The position numbers were made by a program, and so were the translations under genes. Positions 36,350 through 47,288 of a DNA stretch of 64,000 nucleotides are shown here, in pieces. Origin of the DNA: Falsiroseomonas frigidaquae. Its GTDB lineage: Bacteria > Pseudomonadota > Alphaproteobacteria > Acetobacterales > Acetobacteraceae. Below the pieces are notes generated by a model. It was not told the DNA's origin. It was given only the letters and a program-made list of their open reading frames with translations, and made no database searches. The stretch's first letter is position 1. Every line of letters begins with the position of its first letter. Location: positions 310,001 through 374,000 of the forward strand of contig NZ_JAAVTX010000006.1 in the NCBI RefSeq assembly GCF_012163145.1. The letters are read 5' to 3'.

Positions 36350-37657
36350 TCACAGCATCAGGCTCAGCGGCTCCTCGACGATCTTCTTGAACGTCGCGAT
36401 CCACTCCGCCGCCAGCGCGCCATCCACCACGCGATGATCGACGGACAGCGTGCAGGTCATCACCGTGGCGATGGCCAGCGCGCCATCCTTCACCACCGGC
36501 CGCTGTTCCCCGGCGGAGACCGCCAGGATGCCGGCCTGCGGCGGGTTGATGATGGCGGCGAAGTCGCGCACGCCATACATGCCCATGTTGGAGATGGAGA
36601 AACCGCCGCCCTGGAACTCCTCCGGCTTCAGTTTTCCGGATTTGGCCCGCGCCGCCAGATCCTTCATCTGGTTGCTGATGGAGGCGAGCCCCGCTTGGTC
36701 TGCCTTGCGGATGATCGGCGTGATCAACCCGTCCGGGATGCTGACGGCAACCGAGATATCGACGTCGTGGTACTGAAGGATCGCCTCCTCGGTCCAGGTC
36801 GCATTGACCTGCGGCATCCGCCGCAAGGTCACCGCCGCGGCCTTGATCACCAGGTCATTGACCGAGAGCTTGAAGGCGCCCGGCCCGTCCTTCGGCGAGG
36901 TCGCATTCAGCTGCGACCGCAGCTTCAGCAGCGCGTCGATCTCGATATCCATCGAGACGTAGAAATGCGGCACCTGCTGCTTGGATTCCGTCAGGCGGCG
37001 CGCGATCACCTTGCGGATGCTGCTGTTCGGCACGGCGGTATGCGGCGCCGTGATGGCAGGGGCCGGGGCCTTCGGCGCCGGTGCGGCGGCGGGTGCCGGT
37101 GCCGGCGCGGCGGCCTGGGCCGGCTCGGCCTTGGCGGCCTGCGGCTTGGCCAGTGCGGCCTCCACATCCGTCTTCACAATGCGGCCATTCGGCCCGCTGC
37201 CGTTGATGCCGGCCAGGTCCAGCCCGGCCTGCGCCGCCATGCGACGGGCGAGTGGGGAGGCGATGGTGCGGTCGCCGGATTCGGCGGCCTTCGGCGCTTC
37301 CGCCTTCGGTGCAGCGGCCGGCTCCGTCTTCGGCGTCTCCGGCGCGGGGGCCGGCTTCGGGGCTTCGGCCTTGGGAGCCTCGGCCTTCGGCGCCGGCGCC
37401 GCATCGGCCGATTCGCCCGGCTCCACCAGCACGGCGATCGGGTCGTTGACCTTCACGCCGGCGGTGCCGCCCTGCACCAGGATCTTGCCGAGGATGCCCT
37501 CATCCACGGCTTCCACTTCCATGGTCGCCTTGTCGGTCTCGATCTCGGCGATGATGTCGCCGGCCTTGACCGTGTCGCCCTCGTTCTTCAGCCAGCGCGC
37601 CAGCGTGCCCTCGGTCATCGTGGGGGACAGCGCCGGCATCAGGATGTTCGTGGCCAT
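36350..37657 (-). CDS. pdhC: Pyruvate dehydrogenase E2, dihydrolipoyllysine acetyltransferase
   Basis: 435 residues. One N-terminal lipoyl domain (residues 1-80, lipoyl Lys43 in [11 protein letters not shown]), an Ala/Pro/Lys linker, a peripheral subunit-binding domain ([16 protein letters not shown]), a second flexible linker and the catalytic domain ending [12 protein letters not shown], with His at about 408. It transfers acetyl groups to CoA and forms the core of the complex. It is the last of pdhA-pdhB-pdhC, 12 nt after pdhB. Confidence 0.97.
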   Translation of the reverse strand: MATNILMPALSPTMTEGTLARWLKNEGDTVKAGDIIAEIETDKATMEVEAVDEGILGKILVQGGTAGVKVNDPIAVLVEPGESADAAPAPKAEAPKAEAPKPAPAPETPKTEPAAAPKAEAPKAAESGDRTIASPLARRMAAQAGLDLAGINGSGPNGRIVKTDVEAALAKPQAAKAEPAQAAAPAPAPAAAPAPKAPAPAITAPHTAVPNSSIRKVIARRLTESKQQVPHFYVSMDIEIDALLKLRSQLNATSPKDGPGAFKLSVNDLVIKAAAVTLRRMPQVNATWTEEAILQYHDVDISVAVSIPDGLITPIIRKADQAGLASISNQMKDLAARAKSGKLKPEEFQGGGFSISNMGMYGVRDFAAIINPPQAGILAVSAGEQRPVVKDGALAIATVMTCTLSVDHRVVDGALAAEWIATFKKIVEEPLSLML

Positions 37658-37669
37658 GAGCTGTCCCCC

Positions 37670-39037
37670 TTACTTGTAGGTCACGCGCTTGGCGGCCTCG
37701 ATCACCTGTTCCAGCCGCGGCAGCGCCAGCTTCTCCAGGTTCGCGGCATAGGGCATGGGAATGTCCAGCCCATGCACGCGCACCGGCGGCGCATCCAGGT
37801 CGTCGAAGCAGTTCTCCAGGATCTGCATGGCCACCTCCGCACCGATACCCGCATAGGGCCAGCCTTCCTCGAGCGTGACCAGCCGGTTGGTCTTCTTCAC
37901 CGACTTCACCACCGTCTCGATGTCCAGCGGCCGCAGCGTGCGCAGGTTGATGACCTCCGCGCTGATGCCCTGCGCGGCCAGTTCATCCGCCGCCTGCATC
38001 GCCATGCCGACCATGATGGAGAAGGCCACCAGGGTCACATCGGTGCCCTCGCGCTCCACCTTCGCCTTGCCGATCGGCAGGATGAAATCCTCATCCGTCG
38101 GGCAGTCGAAGGTCTGGCCGTAGAGGATCTCGTTCTCCAGGAAGATGATCGGGTTCGGGTCGCGGATGGCGGCCCGCAGCAGGCCCTTGGCATCCGCCGC
38201 CGACCAGGGGGCGACCACCTTCAGGCCCGGCAGATGCGCGTACCAGCTGGCGTAGCACTGGCTGTGCTGCGCGGCGACGCGGCTGGCCGCGCCGTTCGGG
38301 CCGCGGAAGACGATCGGGCAGCCGAGCTGGCCGCCCGACATGTACAGCGTCTTCGCCGCCGAATTCACGATCTGGTCGATCGCCTGCATGGAGAAGTTGA
38401 AGGTCATGAACTCGACGATGGGCTTCAGCCCCGTCATCGCCGCGCCCACCGCCATGCCGGTGAAGCCATGTTCGGTGATCGGCATGTCGATCACGCGCTT
38501 CGGGCCGAACTCGTCCAGCAGGCCCTGGCTGATCTTGTAGGCGCCCTGGTACTGGCCGACCTCCTCGCCCATCAGGAAGACGTCCTTGTCGGCGCGCATC
38601 TCGGCCGCCATCGCGTCGCGCAGCGCTTCGCGCACGGTGATCGGCTTGGTGGCACCCCAATCCTTCTCGGGCGCGGCGGCCGCCTGGGCCGGCACCGGGG
38701 TGGCGGCGGGCTTCGCGGTCTCCATCTTCTCGACCGGCGCCTTGTCCAGCACCGCATCGGGCTTGGGCGCTTCCGCCTTCGCCGCCGGCGCTTCCTCGGC
38801 GCCGCCGTTGAGCTCCGCGATCGGCGTGTTCACGGCGACCCCGTCGGTGCCCTCGGGCACCAGGATCTTCGTCAGCGTGCCTTCATCGACCGCTTCCACT
38901 TCCATGGTCGCCTTGTCGGTCTCGATCTCGGCGATCACGTCGCCGGCCTTCACCGCGTCGCCTTCCGCCTTGAGCCAGCGGGCCAGCTTGCCCTCCGTCA
39001 TGGTGGGGCTGAGGGCGGGCATCAGGATCTGCGTCAT
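37670..39037 (-). CDS. pdhB: Pyruvate dehydrogenase E1 beta subunit with N-terminal lipoyl domain
   Basis: 455 residues. Residues 1-80 form a lipoyl domain (Lys42 in [11 protein letters not shown]), nearly identical over long stretches to that of pdhC. A linker leads to the transketolase-like E1-beta domain ([60 protein letters not shown]). A lipoylated E1-beta is an established alphaproteobacterial feature. It starts 1 nt after pdhA stops. Confidence 0.97.
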   Translation of the reverse strand: MTQILMPALSPTMTEGKLARWLKAEGDAVKAGDVIAEIETDKATMEVEAVDEGTLTKILVPEGTDGVAVNTPIAELNGGAEEAPAAKAEAPKPDAVLDKAPVEKMETAKPAATPVPAQAAAAPEKDWGATKPITVREALRDAMAAEMRADKDVFLMGEEVGQYQGAYKISQGLLDEFGPKRVIDMPITEHGFTGMAVGAAMTGLKPIVEFMTFNFSMQAIDQIVNSAAKTLYMSGGQLGCPIVFRGPNGAASRVAAQHSQCYASWYAHLPGLKVVAPWSAADAKGLLRAAIRDPNPIIFLENEILYGQTFDCPTDEDFILPIGKAKVEREGTDVTLVAFSIMVGMAMQAADELAAQGISAEVINLRTLRPLDIETVVKSVKKTNRLVTLEEGWPYAGIGAEVAMQILENCFDDLDAPPVRVHGLDIPMPYAANLEKLALPRLEQVIEAAKRVTYK

Positions 39038-39038
39038 C

Positions 39039-40070
39039 TCAGCGGGACTCCAGCAGGACGTCCGTCCACAATTCGCTCTCATCGGGCTCCGGCGAGGTCT
39101 GCGCGAATTCGGCGCTGTCCTGCACGATGGCCTTCACCTCGTCGTCGATCACCTTCAGATCCGCTTCCTTCGCATCGAAGGTTTCCAGCAGCATCTTCCG
39201 CGCGGTCTCGATGCAGTCGTTCTGCTCGCGCATCTTCTGCACCTCCTCCCGCGTCCGGTACTTCGCCGGGTCGGACATGGAGTGGCCGCGGTAGCGGTAG
39301 GTCTTCATCTCCAGCAGGTACGGGCCGTTGCCGGCGCGGCAATGGGCGACCGCACGCTCACCGGCCTCCTTCACCGCGACCACATCCATGCCGTTCACCT
39401 GCTCGCCCGGGATGCCCCAGGGGGAGCCGTTCTTCGACAGGTCGCGGGAGGCGCTGGCGCGTTCCACGCTGGTGCCCATGCCGTACTTGTTGTTCTCGAT
39501 GACGAAGATGCAGGGCAGCTTGAACAGCGCCGCCAGGTTCAGGCTTTCGAAGACCTGGCCCTGGTTCGAGGCACCCTCGCCGAAATAGGCCACGGCCACC
39601 GCGCCATCGCCCCGGTACCAGTTGGAGAAGGCGAGCCCGACGCCGAGCGAGACCTGCGCGCCGACGATGCCATGGCCGCCATAGAAGCCCTTCTCGCGCG
39701 AGAACATGTGCATGCTCCCGCCCTTGCCCTTGGAATAGCCGCCGATCCGGCCGGTCAGCTCGGCCATCACGCCGCGCGCCTCCATGCCGGTGGCCAGCAT
39801 ATGTCCGTGGTCGCGATAGGAGGTGATGACCTCGTCGCCCGGCTTGAGGCAGAGCTGCATGCCGACCACCACTGCCTCCTGGCCGATATACAGGTGGCAG
39901 AAGCCGCCGATCAGGCCCATGCCATACAACTGGCCGGCCTTCTCCTCGAAACGGCGGATCAGCAGCATGTCCCGGTAGGCGCGGGTCAGCTGCTCCTTGC
40001 TGATGGAAGGCTGATTGGCCCCCTTGGAGGCCCCCTTGCCGCGGGGTACGCGGGCGGCGGTTTCGGCCAT
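39039..40070 (-). CDS. pdhA: Pyruvate dehydrogenase E1 alpha subunit
   Basis: 343 residues. Decarboxylates pyruvate with thiamine diphosphate. The TPP motif runs [20 protein letters not shown] to FESLN, with [11 protein letters not shown] and the loop [12 protein letters not shown]. First gene of the operon pdhA-pdhB-pdhC, probably continuing into GNAT-lpdA-lipA-coq10. The 228-bp upstream gap, shared with the divergent MFS gene, contains two perfect inverted repeats that could be operators. Confidence 0.97.
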   Translation of the reverse strand: MAETAARVPRGKGASKGANQPSISKEQLTRAYRDMLLIRRFEEKAGQLYGMGLIGGFCHLYIGQEAVVVGMQLCLKPGDEVITSYRDHGHMLATGMEARGVMAELTGRIGGYSKGKGGSMHMFSREKGFYGGHGIVGAQVSLGVGLAFSNWYRGDGAVAVAYFGEGASNQGQVFESLNLAALFKLPCIFVIENNKYGMGTSVERASASRDLSKNGSPWGIPGEQVNGMDVVAVKEAGERAVAHCRAGNGPYLLEMKTYRYRGHSMSDPAKYRTREEVQKMREQNDCIETARKMLLETFDAKEADLKVIDDEVKAIVQDSAEFAQTSPEPDESELWTDVLLESR

Positions 40071-40151
40071 GCGGTGTCCTCCTCAGGGCTTCCCTTTCCT
40101 CGCATCTACGCGTGCTGCCGGGCCTGTGCAAGCATGCCGTGGTTCGGAAAA

Positions 40152-40169
40152 GCATTGATTGTGCAATGC
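40152..40169. promoter_or_regulatory. Inverted repeat upstream of pdhA
   Basis: GCATTG, 6-nt spacer, CAATGC: a perfect 6-bp dyad 82 nt upstream of the pdhA start in an AT-richer stretch. Candidate regulator-binding site; the regulator is unknown. Confidence 0.45.
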
Positions 40170-40179
40170 AATAAGCGAA

Positions 40180-40198
40180 TTAACCGAGTTGCGGTTAA
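40180..40198. promoter_or_regulatory. Second inverted repeat upstream of pdhA
   Basis: TTAACCG, 5-nt spacer, CGGTTAA: a perfect 7-bp dyad centred about 119 nt from the pdhA start and 110 nt from the MFS start. Candidate operator. Confidence 0.5.
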
Positions 40199-40298
40199 CC
40201 GGTTTTTACGGCCTGAATCGACGTTGCGGCGCAACCACCGGATGGCGGCTGAATCGTGCCAAGGGCATGCCTCCGCCGCAAGATTCTGGAAGCACGAC

Positions 40299-41483
40299 AT
40301 GCCCCGCCCGCAGCCCCTGCCCTTCGCCTTTGCCGCACTGCATGGCGCGGACCAGCTTGCCCTGGCGGCGCTGCCGCTGGTCGCCACGCTGCAGCTTGGC
40401 GCCGGCCCGGGCCTGACCGGGGCGCTGGTCGCCGCGCAGGGTGCCGCCTGGCTGCTGGTGGCGCTGCCGGCCGGCGTGCTGGCGGATCGGCTGGACCGGC
40501 GGCGCCTGCTGGCCGGTGGCGGGCTGGTGGCGGCGCTGGGCTTCGCGCTGGCCCTGGCCGCTGCGGCGCATCCGCTGCTGCTGGGCCTCGCCGCCTTCCT
40601 CGGCGCCGGCGGCGTGGTGGCTGCCGCGCTGGCCGCCTTCGCCCTGCTGCCCGCCCTGGTGCCGCGCCAACAGCTTCCAGCGGCCAATGCAAGGCTGGAG
40701 CTGGGCCGCGCCCTGGCGACGCTGGCCGCCGCACCACTGGCCGGGATGCTGGCCGCGCGCGGGCTGCCGCAGGCGGGGCTGGGTCTGGCCGCCCTGGCGG
40801 GCCTGGCCGCCGCCGCACTCGCCTGGCGCCTGCCCGCCCTGCCGGCCACCCGGCGCACTGACCAGATGGGCCTGGCCGCCGCGGTGGCGGAGGGGGCACG
40901 CTTCGTGCGCCGCCAGCCCCTGCTGCGTGCGATCGCGCTGGCGGCGATCGCCTGGAATGCCGGCTTCTTCGCGCTGATGGCCATCGCCGTGCCACTGGCG
41001 CTCGGCCCGCTGGGGCTGGACGCGGCGGCCACCGGCCTGGCGCTCGGCGCCTATGGCGCGGGGCTGGTGGCCGGTGCGCTAGCCGCACCCACCGCCAGCC
41101 GGCATCTGCCGCTGGGCCAGGTGCTGCTCTCGGGTCCGGGGCTTTCGGTGCTGGGCATGGCGGGGCTGGTGCTGGCGCCGGGCCTCTTCACGCTGGCGGC
41201 CTGCATGGCGCTGCTCGGCTTCGGGCCGATGCTGTGGCAGGTGGCGCAGACCAGCCTGCGCCAATCCGTCACCCCGGCGGGGCTGCTCGGGCGGGTCGGT
41301 GCGGTGATGCAGGTGGCGGTGTTCGGCGTGCGGCCACTCGGTGCGCTGGCGGGCGGCGCGCTGGCCGCCTGGGCCGGCCCGGCGGCCGCGCTGTGGCTGG
41401 CCGCCGCGGGCTTCGCGCTGTCCCTGCTGGCGGTGGCTGCCAGCCCCCTGGCGCCGCTGCGGACGCTACCGCAGCCTGCCTAG
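40299..41483 (+). CDS. MFS transporter
   Basis: 394 residues, very rich in Ala/Leu/Gly, with about 11-12 hydrophobic segments. The loop between helices 2 and 3 has the MFS-like ADRLDRRRLLAGGG, and a second half begins after RRTDQMGLAAAVAEGARFVR. LRQSVTPAGLLGRVGAVMQ is typical of the enterobactin-exporter-like/DHA3 group. An exporter function is likely, but the substrate is unknown. It is divergent from pdhA and converges with ftsB. Confidence 0.87.
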   Translation: MPRPQPLPFAFAALHGADQLALAALPLVATLQLGAGPGLTGALVAAQGAAWLLVALPAGVLADRLDRRRLLAGGGLVAALGFALALAAAAHPLLLGLAAFLGAGGVVAAALAAFALLPALVPRQQLPAANARLELGRALATLAAAPLAGMLAARGLPQAGLGLAALAGLAAAALAWRLPALPATRRTDQMGLAAAVAEGARFVRRQPLLRAIALAAIAWNAGFFALMAIAVPLALGPLGLDAAATGLALGAYGAGLVAGALAAPTASRHLPLGQVLLSGPGLSVLGMAGLVLAPGLFTLAACMALLGFGPMLWQVAQTSLRQSVTPAGLLGRVGAVMQVAVFGVRPLGALAGGALAAWAGPAAALWLAAAGFALSLLAVAASPLAPLRTLPQPA

Positions 41484-41509
41484 TGCAACATCCGTTCCGG
41501 CCAAATCCG

Positions 41510-41863
41510 TCAGAACAGGCGCCGGTTCGATTCGTAGGGCACCACGAGCTCGTTCTTGTCGACCATGTTGAGCAACTGCCGCGCCCGCTCATCCAGCTGG
41601 TCACGGTCCAGCCGGTCGCCGCGCAGGCCGGCGACGCGGCGTTCCACCGCCTCAAGCTCCTGCTGCACCTGCGCCAGCTCGGCGCGCGCCTCCTGCAGGC
41701 GTTCCTGACGGATGTCGCGCGCGATCAGGCCTCGTTCGCCATGCACAGCATGCCAGACGAAATAGCCACTGGTTCCCAGGAACAGCACCGGCAGCACCGC
41801 CGCGCGCAGTTTGCGCGAGATCCAGGCACCAAAACCCCCCCGCCTTTGTGGCGGCAGATACAT
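41510..41863 (-). CDS. ftsB: FtsB/DivIC-like septum formation initiator
   Basis: 117 residues from ATG 41863 (GTG 41872 is an alternative). A short cytoplasmic N-terminus, one membrane helix (AAVLPVLFLGTSGYFVWHA) and a periplasmic coiled coil (ERLQEARAELAQVQQELEAV) match the FtsB/DivIC family, which bridges FtsL and FtsQ in the divisome. Position between eno and pdhA is the usual alphaproteobacterial one. No clear ribosome-binding site decides the start. Confidence 0.87.
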   Translation of the reverse strand: MYLPPQRRGGFGAWISRKLRAAVLPVLFLGTSGYFVWHAVHGERGLIARDIRQERLQEARAELAQVQQELEAVERRVAGLRGDRLDRDQLDERARQLLNMVDKNELVVPYESNRRLF

Positions 41864-41909
41864 GTCAGACACGCTCGCAGGCCCCCCCGCCGATGCGCGC
41901 ATACAAGAA

Positions 41910-41943
41910 GGGCGCGGCCCCGCTGTCCAGCGGAATCGCGCCC
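41910..41943 (-). terminator. Intrinsic terminator after eno
   Basis: Stem GGGCGCG/CGCGCCC enclosing CCGCTG-tc-CAGCGG (13 bp, 3x3 internal loop), followed on the minus strand by TTCTTGTAT. It lies 58 nt after the eno stop and upstream of ftsB. Confidence 0.7.
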
Positions 41944-42000
41944 TCTCAATACGTTAAGGACCGGAGCGTGCGTTTCGTGTCACGCCCGCCCGCGGCCCCG

Positions 42001-43317
<1,317 letters not shown>

Positions 43318-43358
43318 TTAAAGGTCCGTCGGCGGATCGGCAAGCCGCCGCCGCGCCG

Positions 43359-43691
43359 CTATTCCCCGCCCCCATCGCCGCCGCAGCCCGCGCCGCCATC
43401 CGAATCGAGGCCGGTGGCCGTGGCGGCATCGCCGCCCGCATCCCAGAGGGAGCCGCCGCTGTCCGCGGTGGCCCGTACAAGTTGCAGGATGCACCAGGCC
43501 CAGGCCAGGCCGATGAACAGGATCAGCAGCCTGGACGCGTCGTTCACCGCCAGGATGATGAGAACGACCGTTCCGGTGGCAACCTCAAGGACGCGCGAGG
43601 CAATGGTGAGCGGCCTGGCGGAGGGGCTTGGGGAAATTGGGGCGGTCCTCCGCGCGGACCGCGCCAGCATAGGGTGCGGCGCTTCGCACAT
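43359..43691 (-). CDS. Small hypothetical membrane protein
   Basis: 110 residues (or 103 from the second Met at 43670). Two hydrophobic stretches, VATGTVVLIILAV and LLILFIGLAWAWCILQLV, are followed by a Gly/Asp-rich C-terminal tail with one cysteine (DSDGGAGCGGDGGGE). No family recognised. It starts 10 nt after the preceding hypothetical gene, so they may be co-transcribed. The start has no clear ribosome-binding site. Confidence 0.55.
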   Translation of the reverse strand: MCEAPHPMLARSARRTAPISPSPSARPLTIASRVLEVATGTVVLIILAVNDASRLLILFIGLAWAWCILQLVRATADSGGSLWDAGGDAATATGLDSDGGAGCGGDGGGE

Positions 43692-43701
43692 GGAAGCGCC
43701 G

Positions 43702-44007
43702 TCAGCGCGGCTTGCGCGTGTCCCAGACGGCGGAAAAGCCGCGCTTCAGCGGCATGCCCTGGCGGTCGCAGGGTTCGACGCGACCGCAGGGTACGGCGAT
43801 GGCGCGGGTCAGCACCGAATCCTTGGCGCGGCTATAGCCGGCCAGTTTCAGGTCCAGCGCCCCGCAGGGATGCACCTTGGTCACCAAACCCCAATCGCCG
43901 GGCTGCGCGGTTTGCACCGCCCCGCCCTCACCTCGGGTGAGGCGAACCAGGTCGCCTGCCTCGAAGAGGTAGCTGTCGATGCCGCCGGTGCCGGTCAGGG
44001 TGCGCAT
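43702..44007 (-). CDS. Hypothetical protein
   Basis: 101 residues, no signal peptide or membrane segment. It contains FEAGDLVRLTRGEGG and GDWGLVTKVHPCGALDLKLAGYS, which looks like a small SH3/KOW-like beta barrel, and has three cysteines (HPCG, VPCGRVEPC). The beta-barrel idea is inference from the hydrophobic pattern. The start lies beyond a tandem-repeat region; 146 bp separate it from the small membrane gene upstream. Confidence 0.65.
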   Translation of the reverse strand: MRTLTGTGGIDSYLFEAGDLVRLTRGEGGAVQTAQPGDWGLVTKVHPCGALDLKLAGYSRAKDSVLTRAIAVPCGRVEPCDRQGMPLKRGFSAVWDTRKPR

Positions 44008-44066
44008 GGCTGCACTGCACCATAACTTCCTGACGGAAGTGTTTAGCTTCAGCCCTCGCGGCGGAC

Positions 44067-44170
44067 GCCGCGGATCACCCTTTGCGGCGGCGGCCGCGGA
44101 TCAGCCCTTGCGGCGTGCGCCGCGGATCAGCCCTTGCGGCGTGCGCCGCGGATCAGCCCTTGCGGCGTCC
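44067..44170. repeat. 26-bp tandem repeat, four copies
   Basis: Units at 44067-44092, 44093-44118, 44119-44144 and 44145-44170, consensus GCCGCGGATCAGCCCTTGCG plus GCGTGC, with a partial fifth copy at 44048-44066. Each unit junction contains the dyad GCGGCG-tg-CGCCGC. The last unit includes the stop codon of the 54-residue gene. Confidence 0.93.
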
Positions 44171-44317
44171 GCCGCCCAGCATCAGCGTCGCGCCCAGGCC
44201 GATGGCCAGCGACAGCGGCACGGCCAGCGAACCGAACAGCGCCCCCACAACCACCGTCACCACCAGGGTAATGGCCATGCCGATGCCGAAGCGCTGCAGC
44301 CGGGCCTTCTCATCCAT
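44153..44317 (-). CDS. 54-residue small membrane protein
   Basis: A 55-codon frame starting MDEKARLQRFGIGMAITL and ending MLGGGRRKG-stop. A charged N-terminus, two short hydrophobic helices (AITLVVTVVVGALFG and AVPLSLAIGLGATLM) and a basic tail predict a two-helix inner membrane protein. It begins 3 nt after the pyrG stop on the same strand, so it is likely co-transcribed. Its 3' end is the template of the tandem repeat. No family recognised. Confidence 0.72.
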   Translation of the reverse strand: MDEKARLQRFGIGMAITLVVTVVVGALFGSLAVPLSLAIGLGATLMLGGGRRKG

Positions 44318-44320
44318 GGG

Positions 44321-45964
<1,644 letters not shown>

Positions 45965-45974
45965 TCATAGCGAA

Positions 45975-46002
45975 GCCGGACGGGCAATGGAACCCGTCCG
46001 GC
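45975..46002 (-). terminator. Perfect 10-bp hairpin just upstream of pyrG
   Basis: GCCGGACGGG, 8-nt loop, CCCGTCCGGC. It ends 20 nt before the pyrG start. It could end secG transcription or act as a pyrG leader structure. Confidence 0.55.
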
Positions 46003-46028
46003 GTGGTGGATGCGATTGTTGCAGGCAG

Positions 46029-46045
46029 GCCTCCCGGAGGGAGGC
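46029..46045 (-). terminator. Short hairpin after secG
   Basis: GCCTCCC-gga-GGGAGGC, 7 bp with a 3-nt loop, starting 8 nt after the secG stop. Confidence 0.45.
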
Positions 46046-46053
46046 GAAGCGTC

Positions 46054-46377
46054 TCAGTTGTTCGGCACCGTCGGCACTGCGGGAACGGCCGGCGCGGTGG
46101 AGGCGGGAACGCCGCCCGCAGGGCCATCCAGGATGGAACGGTTCGGCGCCTGGCCCTTGCCGAGCATCGCCAGCACCAGGGCCAGGGCCATGAAGATGGT
46201 GCCCAGCACGGCAGTGGTGCGGGTCAGCAGGTTGGCGGTGCCGCGGCCGGTCATGAAGCCGCCCATGCCCTGGGAGGACCCGATGCCCAGCCCGCCACCC
46301 TCGCTGCGTTGCACGAGAATGACCCCGATCAGCGCCAGGGTGACGAGCAGGAATAGAACGAGGAGGAGGTTGGTCAT
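46054..46377 (-). CDS. secG: Preprotein translocase subunit SecG
   Basis: 107 residues. Two membrane helices (LLLVLFLLVTLALIGVILV and TTAVLGTIFMALALVLAML) flank the conserved loop QRSEGGGLGIGSSQGMGGFM to TGRGTANLLTR. SecG assists SecYE during protein export. A Pro/Ala tail follows. Located between tpiA and pyrG on the same strand, the standard alphaproteobacterial order. Confidence 0.96.
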   Translation of the reverse strand: MTNLLLVLFLLVTLALIGVILVQRSEGGGLGIGSSQGMGGFMTGRGTANLLTRTTAVLGTIFMALALVLAMLGKGQAPNRSILDGPAGGVPASTAPAVPAVPTVPNN

Positions 46378-46462
46378 GGCGGGCGCCTTCTAGCGGGTCT
46401 GGTGCCGGAAGGCCAGCGTGCCGGCCAGCCCATATTTTCCGCCCCGGCAACGGGTCAGTCGC

Positions 46463-47206
46463 TCATCCCGCCGCCGCGGCGATCGCCAGGAAATCCGCCG
46501 CCACCAGGCTGGCGCCGCCGACCAGCCCGCCATCCACATTGGGCAGCGCCAGGATGGCCTTCGCATTGCCCGGCTTCATCGACCCACCATAGAGAATACG
46601 CGTGGCCTGCCCCGCCGGCCCGAAGCGCGCGACCAGCGTCGCCCGGATGGTTGCGTGGATGGCGGCGATGTCTTCCTCGGTGGGCGTGCGGCCGGTGCCG
46701 ATCGCCCAGACCGGCTCATACGCGACAACCCCGCCGAAATCATCCGGCAGCGACTCGGCGAGCTGCTGGCGCACCACCGCCTCCGCCTCCCCGGCCAGGC
46801 GCTGCGCTTCGGTCTCGCCGACGCAGGCGACGGGAATCAGGCCGGCCGCCAGCGCCGCCTGCACCTTGGCGCGCACCACCGCATCCGTCTCGCCATGGTC
46901 GGCCCGGCGCTCGGAATGGCCAAGGATGACATGGGTGGCCCCGGCATCGCACAGCATCGGCGCGGAGGTGTCGCCGGTATGCGCGCCCTTGGTGGCGGCG
47001 TGGCAGTCCTGCGCCCCGACCGCGACCGGGCCGCCGGCCATGGCGGCGGCGACGGGGGGCACATGCAGGAAGGGCGGGCAGACCAGCAGGTCCGCGCCGA
47101 GGCCGCCGGCGCCGGCGCGCACCGCCTCGGCCAGGACCACGGCCTCCCGGAGCGTGCCGTGCATCTTCCAGTTGCCTGCGATCAGGGGGCGGATGCCAGG
47201 GGTCAC
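46463..47206 (-). CDS. tpiA: Triosephosphate isomerase
   Basis: 247 residues. Interconverts DHAP and glyceraldehyde-3-phosphate. Catalytic Lys14 (GNWKMHG), His97 (ILGHSERR) and Glu164 (VAYEPVWAIGTG) are present, with the phosphate loop LYGGSMKPGN. Divergent from ppiD across 82 bp and upstream of secG. Confidence 0.97.
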   Translation of the reverse strand: MTPGIRPLIAGNWKMHGTLREAVVLAEAVRAGAGGLGADLLVCPPFLHVPPVAAAMAGGPVAVGAQDCHAATKGAHTGDTSAPMLCDAGATHVILGHSERRADHGETDAVVRAKVQAALAAGLIPVACVGETEAQRLAGEAEAVVRQQLAESLPDDFGGVVAYEPVWAIGTGRTPTEEDIAAIHATIRATLVARFGPAGQATRILYGGSMKPGNAKAILALPNVDGGLVGGASLVAADFLAIAAAAG

Positions 47207-47288
47207 GTGCGTCTCCTCATGGATCAGGTTCGGGTAGCAATGCCGCGCCGGGCTGGCAACCGGCGGGATTTCCGGCTACCCGGTCCGG

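Noticed and set aside
37670-39037. pdhB as a gene-fusion anomaly because of its lipoyl domain
   Set aside because: A lipoylated E1-beta is a known and common alphaproteobacterial arrangement.
36035-39502. A 1155-codon plus-strand frame opposite pdhC and pdhB
   Set aside because: Antisense to clear pyruvate dehydrogenase genes; low-complexity His/Arg/Gly translation and no start-site signal.
44067-44170. CRISPR-like array at the 26-bp repeats
   Set aside because: The units are directly adjacent with no spacers, so this is a simple tandem repeat.
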